Origin: Oreohelix idahoensis
Lineage: Eukaryota; Mollusca; Gastropoda; Stylommatophora; Oreohelicidae
Reading direction: 5' to 3'
Assembly (NCBI GenBank): GCA_024509875.1
Contig: JAMPIV010005010.1
Coordinates: 793,001 to 857,000, forward strand
Length of the DNA stretch: 64,000 nt
In this document: one piece after another, positions 22,380 through 34,495 of the stretch
Layout: each line of letters begins with the position of its first letter
How positions within the stretch are numbered: the stretch's first letter is position 1
The notes under the pieces: generated by a model
What the model was told of the DNA's origin: nothing
Seen by the model: only the letters and a program-made list of their open reading frames with translations
Databases searched by the model: none
Translations under genes and position numbers: made by a program

Positions 22380-22740
22380 AAAGGGTTAAAAAATCAAGGA
22401 AAGATTTTGAATGGATGGCACAGGACAGGAAGGCTTAGAAGGTTGATTGTTGATGACCTATGCTCCACAGATATCATCATCACCTTTCAACTCCCCAAGG
22501 AGTGCAGGCCTATAGCATACTCATGTCAAGTCTTCCTGTCCCGTGACGTCAGCTCAAGGTCTTTCCATGTCTTCTTCAAGTCTGTCTCCAGCTCTCTTCT
22601 CCATGTGTTCTTTGGTCTCTCTCTACCTCTCTTACCCTGGGGATTCCAGAGAGAGGACTGCCTGGTAATGCTATAGACAGGTTTCCTCAGTGTGTGTCCT
22701 ATTCGTCACCATCGTCTTCTGCTCACCAGTTATTTAAAAT
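22380..22740. mobile_element. Two opposed RTE-like LINE tail fragments
   Basis: 22380-22470 on the plus strand reads as an RTE-like C-terminal tail (KDFEWMAQDRKA, then VDDLCS). 22475-22740 on the minus strand is a family-1 tail (GGCCTGCACTCCTTGGGG end, then the complement of the GKRGRGR and GHTLRK coding region). Both are short and broken. Confidence 0.65.
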
Positions 22741-24040
22741 GCTTGGGGAATTGTATATTTTGAAAACCGGGATTTTTACATTTCCAAATAATGCCCAAGT
22801 GGTGGTAAAAGGTAGCCCAAATCGCATAAAAAAAGCTAAAGTTGCTCGAATTGAAATAGAAAAGTAGCCCAAAGAAACATTCGATTTCCAGAGTATTTTT
22901 ATTTTTGGGTGTTCGGATAAGATGTTACAGACGTGTAGTTCTTGCCAAATCTTAATTAAACTGTTAACACTTTACCAGTGTAAATTTACTTCAGGAATAA
23001 TTAGTGGAATAAAAACTATTAAAGTTCAGCATGAATAGCTTGAAAATAAACCATGTCAGTATTTATGTATATGTGTGTATGCTGAGCAAACGTCTGCTTA
23101 TGTTTTAACTTTTTTCCATTTCTTTCTTTTTAATCTAGCGACAGAGGCATGACAACATCTGCAACAATGAAGTGGATGTTTTCTACATTCCTCTATGGTT
23201 TCTCATCCCTCACCCATCTGCTTCCATACAAGCCAATTTCCAAGACTCGGTGACAAACTTAGCCCTCAGAGTATTTATTCTATCATCATTTATATATACC
23301 ATGTTATTGTTCATCTGCTTTCACCTTGTATGGGTTAAGTTAGCAGAAAACGGGAACATCTGCTGTTAGCTGTGAAAACTTTGATTTTGTCTGGTCCAGG
23401 CTACAGTTACCACACTAAACATAATGTCTAATATTGAGAGCTCTCAGGACATGAACCTTATCATCATGCTGTCATTGCTGTATTCCAGGCAGCATAAAAT
23501 GGGTTAGCATAAAAAGTACTCCTCAAGGCCGAAGAGCTTCTACAACTGAACACTGAAACTGTTTCTAAAACTGAAGACGTATATTAAGATGTAACTTTTT
23601 ATATTAACGTGAAAGCTGTTCACTTGCTAGTGAAATGACCCATATTTGACCCAATGGAAATTTATACATTTTTTATTTCAAATTATCATTTGATGGGTCA
23701 TATATGGACTGCTGGGCCTTAAGGGGTTGGTTAAACTTTCCAAGGAACGAAATGGAGTATAATCATTAAGTGATGCTTTAAAGCAGCAAGCAGGGTAAAT
23801 CCTGTGTCCTGACACAATATTCAAGCAAATTCAAGCCTCCCTGTTCAAAAAGAGCAGTTGCACATGAGCCAAGATTTGGAAGAAAAGCTTTAAGTCATTG
23901 CTTCATTTGAAATAATCAGGGACAAAGATTATGAATTTATTCTAATTATTAAAATTATCCGATGGATAATACATTTCTTATTGTGTTCTTAAATGATATC
24001 TTGTATGTTTATGTTCCGAAAATGCTTTTAAGCTTGTAAT
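22741..24040. other. Spacer, possible isolated exon near 23139
   Basis: Mostly AT-rich and featureless. A strong pyrimidine tract ending AATCTAG at 23139 looks like a splice acceptor and is followed by open frames of about 40-75 codons. I recognise no protein family in them. Confidence 0.25.
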
Positions 24041-24115
24041 TGTAAACAAAGATGTATCCCAAACATTGTTAATAGTGTTAAATATTAACAATGTTTGAGA
24101 TACCTTTGTTACACA
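24041..24115. repeat. Imperfect hairpin with ~28-bp stem and 8-base loop
   Basis: The left arm 24045-24074 and right arm 24083-24110 pair along CAAACATTGTTAATA and further out through GTATC and AACAAAG, with one mismatch and a two-base bulge. The loop is GTGTTAAA. It could be a small RNA precursor or a decayed MITE. Confidence 0.5.
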
Positions 24116-24929
24116 TTTAACTTTGTTGTGTTGTAATGTATTTTAACCGAATAATGAAGGAAACTTGAGGCATATGAGTAGTAAATACATGTAGGTAAAA
24201 AGCACGCACTACGCAATTATTTTCAGCTCTGGACGGAATTATTTTTAAGCCCCAAAAATTTACACATACATAATTTACGTTTACTGACAATATGTGTCTA
24301 ATCATGAGTTAAGTATAACATATTATATATCAAATTAAAGTACATTGGATGAACAATATAAATCCATATGCATTTCTAGCTAATTTTATGTTATGTTTAT
24401 GTTATAACAGATAACATGTACATGAAAAAAAAGATAACTTGAAATTTTGAACAAAAATATTCGACTTACGTAAGGCTTGTAACATAAATTGTTATCACAA
24501 TACAGTTTCACTGCTCTCTTTGTACAGGTAATCCATTTAGAAACACATAAAAAGTAAGAAAGTTATGGTTGATCACACAGTTTGTTCACTGTTCACATAT
24601 TAGTAACATATACTGTGTGTTTCCGGCCATTATGGCGATACGACAAAACACGATTAAAGATGAAGATAAATGTGAAAAATTCCCTTCAAACGCAAATAAA
24701 AGACATTGAAGCTTGTTGAAATTTGCCCAGTTTTGTGTTTACTTCCGTTCGAGATAAATTCCGGGCAGTATAAAATATCAGAATGGAAAGAAACAAGGAA
24801 ATAAATCAGCATCTTTTAAAAGATCTTGCGGATACAGCGGTCGGCCATTGCGTCTTTTAAAAGATCTTGCGTACGGAATCAGGTAAGGCAGAAAGGGGGA
24901 GGACACTGCATAACAGAAAAGAAATATAA

Positions 24930-25030
24930 GTGGCAGGCTCACTGGGAAATTAAACCAGGGACCTTTTGAATGGCACCATCGCCTCACTGCAACAGTGAAT
25001 AATGAAAGGACATACCGCCAATTTAATACC
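24930..25030 (-). repeat. Possible degenerate tRNA-derived sequence
   Basis: The minus strand has CAGTGAGGCGATGGTG followed by GGTTTAATTTCCC, a weak A-box/B-box pair. Too decayed to be sure. Confidence 0.2.
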
Positions 25031-25259
25031 ACTTATATTTTTTTTCTGTTGTCATGTCCTGCTTCTTTCTGTCTTACGAGTGTCTGTTATTTTCATTCAT
25101 TCATAACCCTCCACTCCTGTAGCAAGATTTGGTACCACTTGCTTTGTTTGTGGAAAAAAAAAGTTTAATCAGACACACACGACGATAAGAGTGCAGGGAC
25201 AACGCGGTAGGTCTTGCTTTGAAGTGACGGTGGACTGAAATATTGCGGGTCGTCTAGCC

Positions 25260-26215
25260 CAGTGTTTCTCTGGGGGGCGTTTTCAAGATGTCTGGGGGCG
25301 TTCTGATGGGTCGCAATGATTGGGGTCGCTACTTCCATTCAGGGGGGCGTTGTGTACATTTTTACAAGAATCAATATGAAACAATTAAAAAAAGATATTC
25401 CCCTTCGCATAGCTTGTAACACGATAGTTTTTATTTGCCCTGCGTCCCATGGAGTGTTTCAAGGATTCCAAACGCAAAATTTTAGTACCTGAGATGTTAC
25501 CATTGTCAGGAGACAGTAGAATTTTTGGATTCAATCAAAGAAGAATTTAGCATCGAAACAGAAGTATTGCGAAACGATGTGGCCTATCTTTTACATATAT
25601 TTGAAAAGTTAAATGAGGTTCTTCTTAAGCTACAAGGAAATGAGATCAGTCTGATTAAAGTGAAAGGAATTATCATGGGGTTCATCAACAAATTGACATT
25701 ATATAAAAATAATCTTAGTCGCCGAGAACTTTCTCATTTTCCATGTTTGCCGCAGTTAGGCTTAAAGATTCAAATTTAGAGGTTTATTGCAGTCATTTGG
25801 ACGCTATTAAAAATGATATGAGCATAAGGTTTAAAGACTTGCAAGAACTAATAATACCGGATTGGGTGATTAATCTGTTTGAATCAGACGTGGAACAAGT
25901 TAGTCAACATTTACAAGAAAAATTAACTGAGCTACAAAAATGACTTCGAGGCAAAAGTACGATTCAGTCACACACATTACGAAAAATTTTTGATCCAGCA
26001 GAGGCTTGCGTATCCCGTTCTTTGGTGTGAAACTAAATTGCTAATTACAGCATTCCCAACATCGTATTTGGTAGAGAAGGGGTTCAGTGCTGTAGTGTTG
26101 CTACTACAAAAGCAACGAAACCGACTGCAGATTTGTAACAGGATTTTAGCAAACTTAGAACCAATTATTATAAAACTGGCTGAGTCACACCAAGCGCAAG
26201 GATCTCATTAAGCTT
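25260..26215 (+). pseudogene. hAT-type (ZBED5/SCAND3-like) transposase relic
   Basis: Three short frames in order (25525-25779, 25743-25943, 25990-26211) read as the C-terminal half of the hAT/Buster transposase-derived proteins. The first has LLHIFEKLNEVLLKLQG and the second LEVYCSHLDAIKNDM. The last has the hAT dimerisation end (AYPVLWCETKLLITAFPTSYLVEKGFS with QKQRNRLQICNR and NLEPIIIKLAESHQAQ). The N-terminal zinc finger and first catalytic Asp are not visible. The upstream CAGTGTTTCTC at about 25260 resembles a hAT terminal repeat. Multiple frameshifts show it is dead. Domesticated host genes of this family exist, but the breaks argue against that here. Confidence 0.75.
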
Positions 26216-26303
26216 CATTAGTAAGTGAATTTTTATATAATTATATCATTATTGTCAACTAATAATTTTTAAAATTTTTTTCATGTTTAAAGTGGTTACA
26301 TAA

Positions 26304-27112
26304 TAATAATAATAAATTCTTTAAGCGCCAAACACGGCGCATAAGGCAGAAACCAGTGCTCTCCAGGTTGTACGTTGTGACACCACTCCTCTTAGCTCTT
26401 GCACATTGTTTAATCCCAACGTTCTTCCTTCTCTTATTATTGTTCTTCTGAGTGTTTCTTTTGGTCTTCCTTTTTTCCTCTTACCCTCAGGAATCCAAGT
26501 GAGTGCCTGCAATGGTATTCTGTTGTTTTGCATTCGTAGGACATGACCGATATATGACCATCGTCTTTTCCTTATATAGTCGGAGACATATTTCTGCCTA
26601 GAGTCTTTTCTTATTTGTCGATTAGTCTTGAATTCTTTCCAACTGATGTTCATGAGTTTTCTAAGACATTTGTTCTCGAATGTATTCAGCTTGTTCTCCA
26701 ATGATTTTGTTATTTTCCAACTCTCACAGCCGTATGTTAACACTGAGATAACATTTGAATTAAACAGACGAAGCTTGGTATGTATATTCAATGATCGTAA
26801 TTTCCAAATGTTAGATAATCTATTGAAGGCGCTAGCTGCCAAAGCAATTCTAGTATGGATTTCTCTTGTTGTGTCACCATCCTGAGTCATTTTACTGCCT
26901 AAATAATTGAAGCTTTCAACTTTCTGTAGTTTTTCCCCATTCAGGATGATATTAAAGGTCTCGTTAGAAAAGTTCATAACTTTAGTTTTAGAGGCATTTA
27001 TTTGGAGACCTATTTTAACCGAAAGATGACACAAATTATTTACTGCTTCTTGGGATTGTCTGGGTGTTGAACTTAAGAATGCTAAATCATCTGCGAAATC
27101 TAGGCCCCCCCA
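26304..27112 (-). mobile_element. LINE fragment (family 2), 10-bp TSD
   Basis: GGTTACATAA is found at 26294-26303 and 27113-27122. The minus-strand ORF (237 residues, 27034 to 26321) covers the end of the RT palm and thumb (GLQINASKTKVMNF, ESFNYLGSKMTQDGD) and the same C-terminal domain as 20401-20912. It ends in a (TAA)n tail and is 5'-truncated. It is intact as far as it goes, suggesting a fairly recent insertion. Confidence 0.9.
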
Positions 27113-27124
27113 GGTTACATAAGG

Positions 27125-27235
27125 AGAGGCTTAAATATTCAGATTTGAAGATATTTATGCAGTCATTTAGGCGCTATTAAAAGGATATGATTATGATAGT
27201 TATAGAGTTGTAAGAACTAATTTTATATCATTTAC
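27125..27235 (+). mobile_element. Second hAT fragment
   Basis: This stretch (AGGCTTAAATATTCAGATTTG, GCAGTCATTTAGGCGCTATT, AAGAACTAATTTTATA) is a diverged copy of 25755-25860. The LINE at 26304-27112 sits between the two hAT pieces. Confidence 0.6.
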
Positions 27236-27531
27236 TCCGCCAATATGTAATTCAAGGATAATGAACTTGTGGTGTATATAATTCCGTACTTAAACATATA
27301 TTTAATATAACTATGCTTTTATAAATGTGCATTCTCTCTTTCTTTATATTATAAGAAAAGATAACTCATTTACTGCATTGCTTTTTTAAAAGTATGGTGG
27401 AATATATGGTTATGTGTGTGTGTGTGTGTTTGTGTATACATGATAAAGCAGGAAAGAAAATCTAAAGCTACAAGAGCAAGCCTGGTTGAAAGATATTAAA
27501 AATGTAATAATTTTTATACGGATATAGAATA

Positions 27532-27559
27532 TGAATGATATCCTTTAGGATATCATTCA
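27532..27559. repeat. Perfect 28-base palindrome
   Basis: TGAATGATATCCT, two central bases, then AGGATATCATTCA. It may be a stem-loop or excision footprint; no function can be assigned. Confidence 0.7.
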
Positions 27560-29204
27560 AATGTAAGTAGTTTTAAAAATAATTAATATTTTTCATCGTC
27601 ATCACATCTGCTAAAAAGTTAGCTCATGATCTTTAAAAATGTATTATAAATACATACCTCAGCGGATTTCGATAAAACATGGATAGAATGAACGCTTCCT
27701 ATTGGGAACATGAAAGGAAACATAGGAAGGAAGGAAAGATATAAGTGTGTAGTGAAAAGAAGAGAAAACAAGTACAGATAAAGCGCAGATCGCCTCAAAC
27801 CAAGAGATTAAACGAAAATCTAAGCGGACTCCAGACGGTGCTTTCTCTTACGGGAGAGTCGCGCAAATATAAAGACAGAGCGGCCCGTTTAAAAATGACA
27901 CACGCAAAATCCAGACGCCAGAGTGAGAGACTGGAAGACAGTATCTGTAAGAAAAGGTTTTTTTCACGCTGCATGCAGGGCAGATATACTTCAGCAAATA
28001 CCGCCTCACCGTGCACTTATTAATCCTAGAGGGTATATAAGTTTATTAAAGATATATATGTGTGACTAAGTTCATTTTATTTCAGATTTTGTTTACGATT
28101 TGATTGTATCAGACATAATAAAAAGGGTATACAGGAAGCCAATGACGCTAACCAGAGATAACCTCCACCGGCATTGTCAGGAAGCATAACAATTAATTGG
28201 TTAGCCAAATATATCATGGCTAGTTCTTGCCTGGAAGCTTACGACATACCAGCAAGTACATAAGTGGCTTGGCATCCATAAGTGGAAGGCAAAGGTTATA
28301 TCTTACCCATGTATCATAACATGTGATTTATTCATGTATTTTGTTATTTTCTGCACAGTAGACACTATCGTATCATGCTATCACTGTAACATACTTCCAT
28401 GAATCATTCATTTATATACAAACACTGAAGACATGGTCGCCTCATGAACATCAGTGGTGTGTGAGCTTGTTTGAACACCATGGCCACCTATTACCTTTTG
28501 TTCCAGGTTTTATGATCGTTCATGATCGAGTTCGTGATCAAGTATTAACTAAAGACTTGAGGACCTTTGATCCTGCTAACTGGAGCCTAGTGGTCAAACA
28601 ATCTTCAACACTTTAGTCCCCGTAGTTATAGGGCGGGCTGAAGGAAAGTCTTATTGAATACCAGTGTGTCTCAGGAACCTCGAACAGACGTGGCGTAATG
28701 CAAGATGAGTTTATGTGTATCCAATCCTACAAACACTGTGAGCGGTTTCAATAGCGACTGTCAATGATGAGAAAGGCTAGAGACTAGATAGCAAGAATTA
28801 TCAAACTAATGTGACAGACTTCATAATTTCATTGAAGATACATCCAAGACTTTTTACTATTATTTATTTTAATTTGTAAATATAAATAATCATACATTTT
28901 ATCATCTTCCAACACCCATTTCTCATTACAAGAATATATAGATGTACATAATAAATTATGAAATTGCACTCATTTGACTTGGTAAATTTTTAACTGTTAA
29001 AATTTGAGTTACTTTTTCTAATTTAATTATATTATCACATAGGGTTACTATAGCGAAAGTGGCGCAGTATACTTCTGAAGCCTAAATCTGTTGTCCAGCT
29101 CAGAGTATTCACAGCCGTAACTCAATTGTGATATCAGTGTACTTCTCTGTCACTGGGACTTCATACTTTCTGGAGAGACATTCTACTTCTTCTCTACCAC
29201 TATC
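27560..29204. other. Spacer, no gene recognised
   Basis: Contains a more GC-rich 90-codon plus-strand frame at 27745-28023 with no recognised family, and a TATATAAG near 28035. Otherwise AT-rich and featureless. Confidence 0.35.
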
Positions 29205-29210
29205 ATCACA

Positions 29211-30075
29211 CTAGAAAAACCTTTCGCTACAACTCCCAAAGGAGCGTAGGCCTTCAACAAACACATGCCAAGCCCTCCTGTCACGTGCCATCATCTCAAG
29301 TTCTTTCCACGTTCTCCTCATCATTTTCACCTCTGTTTCCAGTTCTTTTCTCCATGTGCTTCTTAGTCTACCTCTGCCTCTCTTGCCCTGGGGGTTCCAG
29401 AACAAGGACTGCCTTGTAATGCTATCAACAGGTTTCCTCAGTGTGTGTCCTATCCATCGCCATCGTCTTCTTCTCATCTCTTGTTCCACTGGCCCTTGTC
29501 TAGTTCTTGTCCTCAGTTCCACGTTGGTAACCATGTCATACCATTTTAATCCCTCTATTCTACGCAAGCACCCACTTATGAAAGTCTGTAGCTTTTTGGT
29601 TGGTTGTTGTCTTTGTTGTTCTTCATGTCTCAGAGCCATACAATAGGACTGACTTCACATTTGAGTTGAAGATTCTTATTTTCGTGTTGGAACCGATTTC
29701 TCTTGATCTCCATATATTTCCCAATGCAATGAAAGCTCCTCTTGCTGTTTGTATTCTTAGTTTGATATCACTGTATGTCCTTCCAACTTTGTCTATATTG
29801 CTGCCAAGGTATGTGTACGATTCTACATCTTGTATTGGTGTTTCTTCATGTTCAACCCTGTTATCATTACCTGCATTTATTCTCATTATTTTTTTCTTTT
29901 CCCTGTGTATTTTCAGACCCAATTGCTGTGACCTCTCATCGAGTGTTTTCAATTTGTCCTGCATCTGATTACGATGGGACAGAAGAGCCAAGTCATCAGC
30001 AAAATCCAGATCATCCAACTGCTTAGTCAGAGTCCACTGGATTCCATTTCTGTTGTGTGTGGTCGATGATCTCAT
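29211..30075 (-). pseudogene. LINE copy B: end of RT plus C-terminal domain
   Basis: Two overlapping frames. 30075-29623 gives LDDLDFADDLALLSHRNQ (the catalytic DD pair of the RT, intact here), GLKIHREKKKIM, YLGSNIDKVGR, VLLYGSET. 29639-29211 continues with [45 protein letters not shown] and EGLRSFGS. One frameshift near 29625 separates them. This copy preserves the FADD box that is altered in copy A. Confidence 0.8.
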
Positions 30076-30126
30076 AACCCAGTCTATTGCTAGTAAGAAA
30101 AGAAATGGAGAGAAGAGGCATCCCTT

Positions 30127-30498
30127 TCACACTCTTGTTCTTATCCCAAAAGGTTCTGTAAGCTGTCCTTCGTGAAGAACTCTGCATGTCATGTCTTCAT
30201 ATGTTTTCTTTATTAAATTAATGATCTTCAGGGGGACTCCATAATGCCTCATCAATTTCCAAAGTGATTCTCTGTCTACACTGTCAAATGCCTTTTCGTA
30301 GTCCTCAAATCCGATGTATAGTGGTGAATTCCATTCCAGACTTTGTTCAACTATTATTCTCAAAGTGGCTATCTGGTCTGTACAGGATCTGTTTTGTCGA
30401 AAACCTGCTTGTTCATCTCTCAGTGTCTTGTCTATGGACTCTTTTAATCTTTCAAGGATAATCCTGTTTAATACTTTTCCTGGCACTGATAGTAACAT
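30127..30498 (-). pseudogene. LINE copy B: reverse transcriptase fingers and palm
   Basis: MLLSVPGKVLNRIILERL, EQAGFRQNRSCTDQIATLRIIVEQ, then the first catalytic Asp in YIGFEDYEKAFDSVDRESLW, and LHEGQLTEPFGIRTRV, after which the conserved RQGC box is lost to mutation or frameshift. Closely similar to 11820-12200 of copy A. Confidence 0.8.
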
Positions 30499-30755
30499 TA
30501 TTCCTCGATAATTGGTGCACTCTTGTAAATTTCCCTTCTTAGGAATCTTGACCAGATAACCTTCCTTCCATTCTACTTGTATTTCATCTCTGTCCCAGAC
30601 TTTGCCAAGTAGTTTGTATAATATCTCTGTAGAGGTATCAATATCTGTTTTGATGGCCTCTGCTGGAATGCAAACTGGACCAGTTGCTTTTCCATCTTTC
30701 AGAAGCTTTATGGCTTTCTTTATTTCTTCCTTCGTTGGTCTTTCACCGTTAATTT

Positions 30756-31515
30756 TTAGCTCGTCTTCTGCTGTCTGGATGTCCCGGGAGGGGGGGGGGG
30801 AAGAGGGGGGGGGAGGAGTTGTGGAGCTGGTCTATTGAGAAGGTCCTCAAAATATTCTGTCCACCTCTTCATTTGCTCTTGTATATTGCGGAGCAGTTTT
30901 CCATTCTTGTCTTTTATGAGGCAACTTGTTTGCTTGTATTTCTCTGTTAGCTTCTTTGTGCTGCTAAACAGTTCTCTCATATTTCCTTTGGCTGAAGCAT
31001 CTCCTGCCTCTCTTGCCAACTCCTCAATATACTTCCTCTTGTCTCTTTTGATACTTCTTTTTACTTCTTTGTTTGCTTCTATCAATCTGATTTTCTGTTC
31101 TATGGTCTGGTGATATCCATGTTGCCTTGTGTATTCTCTTATGTGGAAACATGCTTCCTCCTATAGCCAGTTGATTTGAAGCACAGACGTTTGAGAATAG
31201 TTCCCCATTGTCATTCATTATTCCTATCCCATGTTTTCCCATGACTTCTTCAAAGCCGGTGTTGACTGTACCTATCTTTGCATTCATGTCACCCATCAAA
31301 ATTGTGATGTCTCTTCTTTTTACTTTATCCATAATTTCCTGTAGTCTAATATAAAATGCTTCTTTCACAGACTCTTCTTTGTCATTAGTTGGTGCATAAC
31401 ATTGGATGACATTTACATTTATTTTCTTTTTAGCTGTTTTAAAAGTAGCTGTTATTATTCTGGATCCAACAGCTTCCCATTCAATGAGTGCTTTCTGTGC
31501 CTCTTTAGATAACAT
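30756..31515 (-). pseudogene. LINE copy B: endonuclease C-terminal part and linker
   Basis: 31515-31024 reads as the APE endonuclease middle and end (SRIITATFKTAKKKINVNVIQCYAPTND, ITILMGDMNAKIGT, TWISPDHRTENQIDR), including the catalytic GD.NA segment and the PDH motif region. The frame 31085-30756 is the Lys/Glu-rich linker; its last part runs through a G-rich stretch (plus strand 30787-30818) that makes an unusual Pro run. Upstream endonuclease pieces continue in other frames to about 31880. Confidence 0.75.
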
Positions 31516-31899
31516 AAGAGGCTACCCCTTCACTGTGGTGTGAACTTTCGTCTTCATGTCCTGAGGACAGCACCAATTCACCTGTGATGAGTTTCTTCTT
31601 GTCTACCCCCTTCCACTTTGTTTCACACATTCCCAGAACCTCGATTTTATATTCCATCATTTCTGCTGCTACTTGTGCCACTTTCCCTTGTTCGTTTATG
31701 TCCGAACATTCCAGGTGCCAAATCTGGAAGTTCTCCTAGAAGAAAGAAGGTTAGTCAGTAACACAGACTCCTTTCGGCTTTCTCTGTATTGCCTCATACG
31801 CCTCCCTGCGAGAGGAACTTCCCTGTCTTGGGTGGCTGTGTTTTATTTTCCTTAATTGACTTGTCCATGTTTGTTTACGTTTTTTTTGTGGTTTAAATT

Positions 31900-32614
31900 T
31901 TTTACACGAACGAACGAACGAACTTTATTTTCGAAGGGTTAAGAATTGGGCGCGCAGGCCCGTCTAACATTCTGCCCTTCCACTCTCATTTATCTTGCAT
32001 ACTATATCCTTTCATTCCCACATGTTACTTTAAGCATTAATTTAAAGGCATGCAACATTATAAAGTTAACATAACAGCATTCATTTACAGTATGCAATCA
32101 TAATAAAAAAGTAGGGTTTCTTTTTCTAAACAAACAAGATAGTAACTGGGAAAAATAAAATAAACAAAACAATAAATAAATAAATTCTGTATACCGACAC
32201 TCACTCATGCGGTCAAAACGCCACAATTAATCTGTATTTTTGAATGTGTCATCAATCATCAATACAAAAATGACATAAACACATTTTTGCTTATATCCAT
32301 ACATTCTTGGTGGAAAATGAAATAATAATAATAACACTTTCTTACTTGCTTGTGTGGTAGGTAAAGTCTCTGACAAAAATAAAATTATGTAATATCTCCT
32401 TATTCTCATATACATCATCCCATTTAAGCAAACGAAAACATTCACATTTCTAAAGTACAGTGGTATGCGGGTACATTCTCACGACTCACATTTCTAAAGT
32501 ACAGTGGTATGCGGGTACATTCTCACGACTCACATTTCTAAAGTACAGTGGTATGCGGGTACATTCTCACGACTCACATTTCTAAAGTACAGTGGTATGT
32601 GGGTACATTCTCAC
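31900..32614 (-). mobile_element. Insertion inside LINE copy B, (TTCG)n-tailed
   Basis: On the minus strand it ends with AACCCTTCGAAAATAAAG followed by (TTCG)n, the look of a LINE or SINE 3' tail. It lies between two parts of LINE B that are contiguous in copy A. It includes the 44-bp minisatellite. No clear TSD and no coding region. Confidence 0.5.
32445..32614. repeat. 44-bp minisatellite, about 3.9 units
   Basis: Nearly identical units start at 32445, 32489, 32533 and 32577 and contain CATTTCTAAAGTACAGTGG and GGGTACATTCTCACGACT. Confidence 0.95.
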
Positions 32615-32723
32615 AGGATGGGGTAACCAACCCTCCTTAGTCGCTTTCTACTACATGCATGGCAGGGAACATTGTTACTATTCTTTGCTCCCCTTTCGGG
32701 CCCCGGTAACACACGGGTGGTCT

Positions 32724-34054
32724 GTTATTTACCCTTATTTATTTATGTATTTTAAGCAGTTACTAAATGTCAGCAATATGCAAATTCAATATTTAAGTCA
32801 GTTGTACGCATAAATATTGAATTCTTCTAAGAGGAGACAAGTTTTTTTTTTTCATTCCTAGATACTTTTTTACAAACAGCAGTAGTTTTACGCAGTGAAA
32901 AACAAAGCAAGGATTAAAATAAATTCTATGTAGGTTTACAGTTGTGTTGAAAATTAATGTCGCAAAATGTAAGATCTTAAGTAGAGTTTGTGGTTGGAGA
33001 GAAGTGAATTATTTTAATTTGAAGTACAGTTTATTCGCATATTGCGCTGACTTAATTTGTGCTGAATCAGCTTTGGACGTTTTGTTGACCAAGGGGGTAA
33101 AAATCCAAAAAAAGCTTTCATTATAAATTTTTGGCTGTTGACTAACCAGTCTATCGTAAGCTACTTCTATTGTTGATCGTATAAGGCTTCTCCCTTATTA
33201 TCTATGTAACTTCCAAAGACAACAATTACTTAATGACTCAACACTTGAAATGACTCAAGATGAATGCACGTTTCTCAATTCAATTGAATAAAACTTCATT
33301 TACAAAAAATGAAGAATGTGTGCAAAACTGGATCTTGACAGACTTCCTGATAAATTCCAGCCTTGTGCATATGGCTGGCGAGCTTGTACAAAACATTCAG
33401 TATGTAATTACTGCCCCACTGTCCATCTCTCGTGCTAATGTCTAGTGGCTATTGGGGTCAAAAAGTTGAGAATGACTGTTGTTGGTTTCATTCACTGTCA
33501 ATATCTTTCTAATTGTAACAAATGTCTCTCTTACATTCTGTTACAGTCGTCTGCTGCTGCCTTGGTGTATCTTATTAAAGAAACTGGCCTAACCGCCAGG
33601 GATGGACGTTTACCAAGCTTTATTCTGATTCTGGACTGTCTGTCTATCTGTTGTTCCTCACTACAACTAAAAGTTCATCAACAGGTTTTTTCTAACTTTC
33701 AACGTACCTGGTGTTACGAACAAACACAGTCCTCCAACATGAAATAACTGACGTCTCGTCATCACACAAAATAGAACACTGTCATTCAACAAAGTGGCAT
33801 TGAGCGTGAAGTTCAAAATGATAGTTGTGAAACTTCTACAACCGCAGGTCAACCAAGATACATTAGGCAAAATCATTCGATACGTGAACTCTGTTCGGAC
33901 AAATGCTCACTCTGTCAAGACTCAGAACTAACTGACTTAATCTATAACTTTGTCCGAACTATCCAGAACAAAATTCTTGCTCACCAACAAACTCAGTCAC
34001 TAAGATGACGTGGAAATATCACTTATTCAGTGATTTATTTATGATCGTCTGTCA
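32724..34054. other. Spacer with an isolated hAT-like terminus at 33452-33477
   Basis: GGGGTCAAAAAGTTGAGAATGACTG closely resembles a hAT terminal repeat in reverse (CAGT.ATTCTCAACTTTTTGACCCC). No partner end was found nearby. The rest has only short ORFs without recognised similarity. Confidence 0.4.
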
Positions 34055-34059
34055 AATAC

Positions 34060-34490
34060 TTACTTATTTAGTCGTTCCTCTTCTACCGTGAGGTGTAGAG
34101 GTTTGGAAGAGAGAGCGCCAGACTATCCTATCGGCTGTCTTCCTCCTGGCCTGGTTCCATTCTAGTCCTCGGTAATTCAAAGATTGTCTAATGTTGTGCT
34201 CCCAGCGTCCTTGTGGTCTGGATCCCTGGCTCTTTGTTTCCCATGCTTGTCGTGGTAGCCGATCTTCTCCCATTCTGCAGACATGGCCAAACCATCTTAG
34301 TTGGGACTGTTCTACTTGGGTCTGCAGGGGGTGGGATTTTAGGCCTAGACGAATCATCTGGTTGCGGACCATGTCTCTTCTTGTTATTTTAACCACCTTC
34401 CTCAGATACCTCATTTCTGAGGTTTGGATCTGGCTTTTGTGTCTGTCAAATAAAGGTATCAAACTTCTGTCTCTATGTTTGTCCATCTAT
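34060..34490 (-). mobile_element. RTE-like LINE tail fragment (family 3)
   Basis: A 140-residue minus frame (34486-34064) shows the usual tail: LFDRHKSQIQTSEMRYLRKVV, QLRWFGHVCRMGEDRLPRQAW, GSRPQGRWEHNI, W.....RKTADRIVWRSLF. The sequence differs clearly from families 1, 2, 4 and 5. It is 5'-truncated. Confidence 0.75.
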
Positions 34491-34495
34491 GTTAT

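Larger units (their letters stand above)
29205..32723 (-). mobile_element. RTE-like LINE, family 1, copy B (reversed, with insertion)
   Basis: The minus strand carries the same 5' UTR as copy A (complement of GGGGCCCGAAAGGGGAGC at about 32690-32710), endonuclease, linker, RT and C-terminal tail, ending near 29205. The 5' UTR is split from the coding region by about 700 bases of unrelated sequence (31900-32614). Several frameshifts are present. No TSD was found by eye. Confidence 0.8.

Noticed and set aside
23139..23370. Exon call for a host membrane protein
   Set aside because: A good acceptor-like tract and a hydrophobic frame, but no recognisable family, donor site or neighbouring exon.
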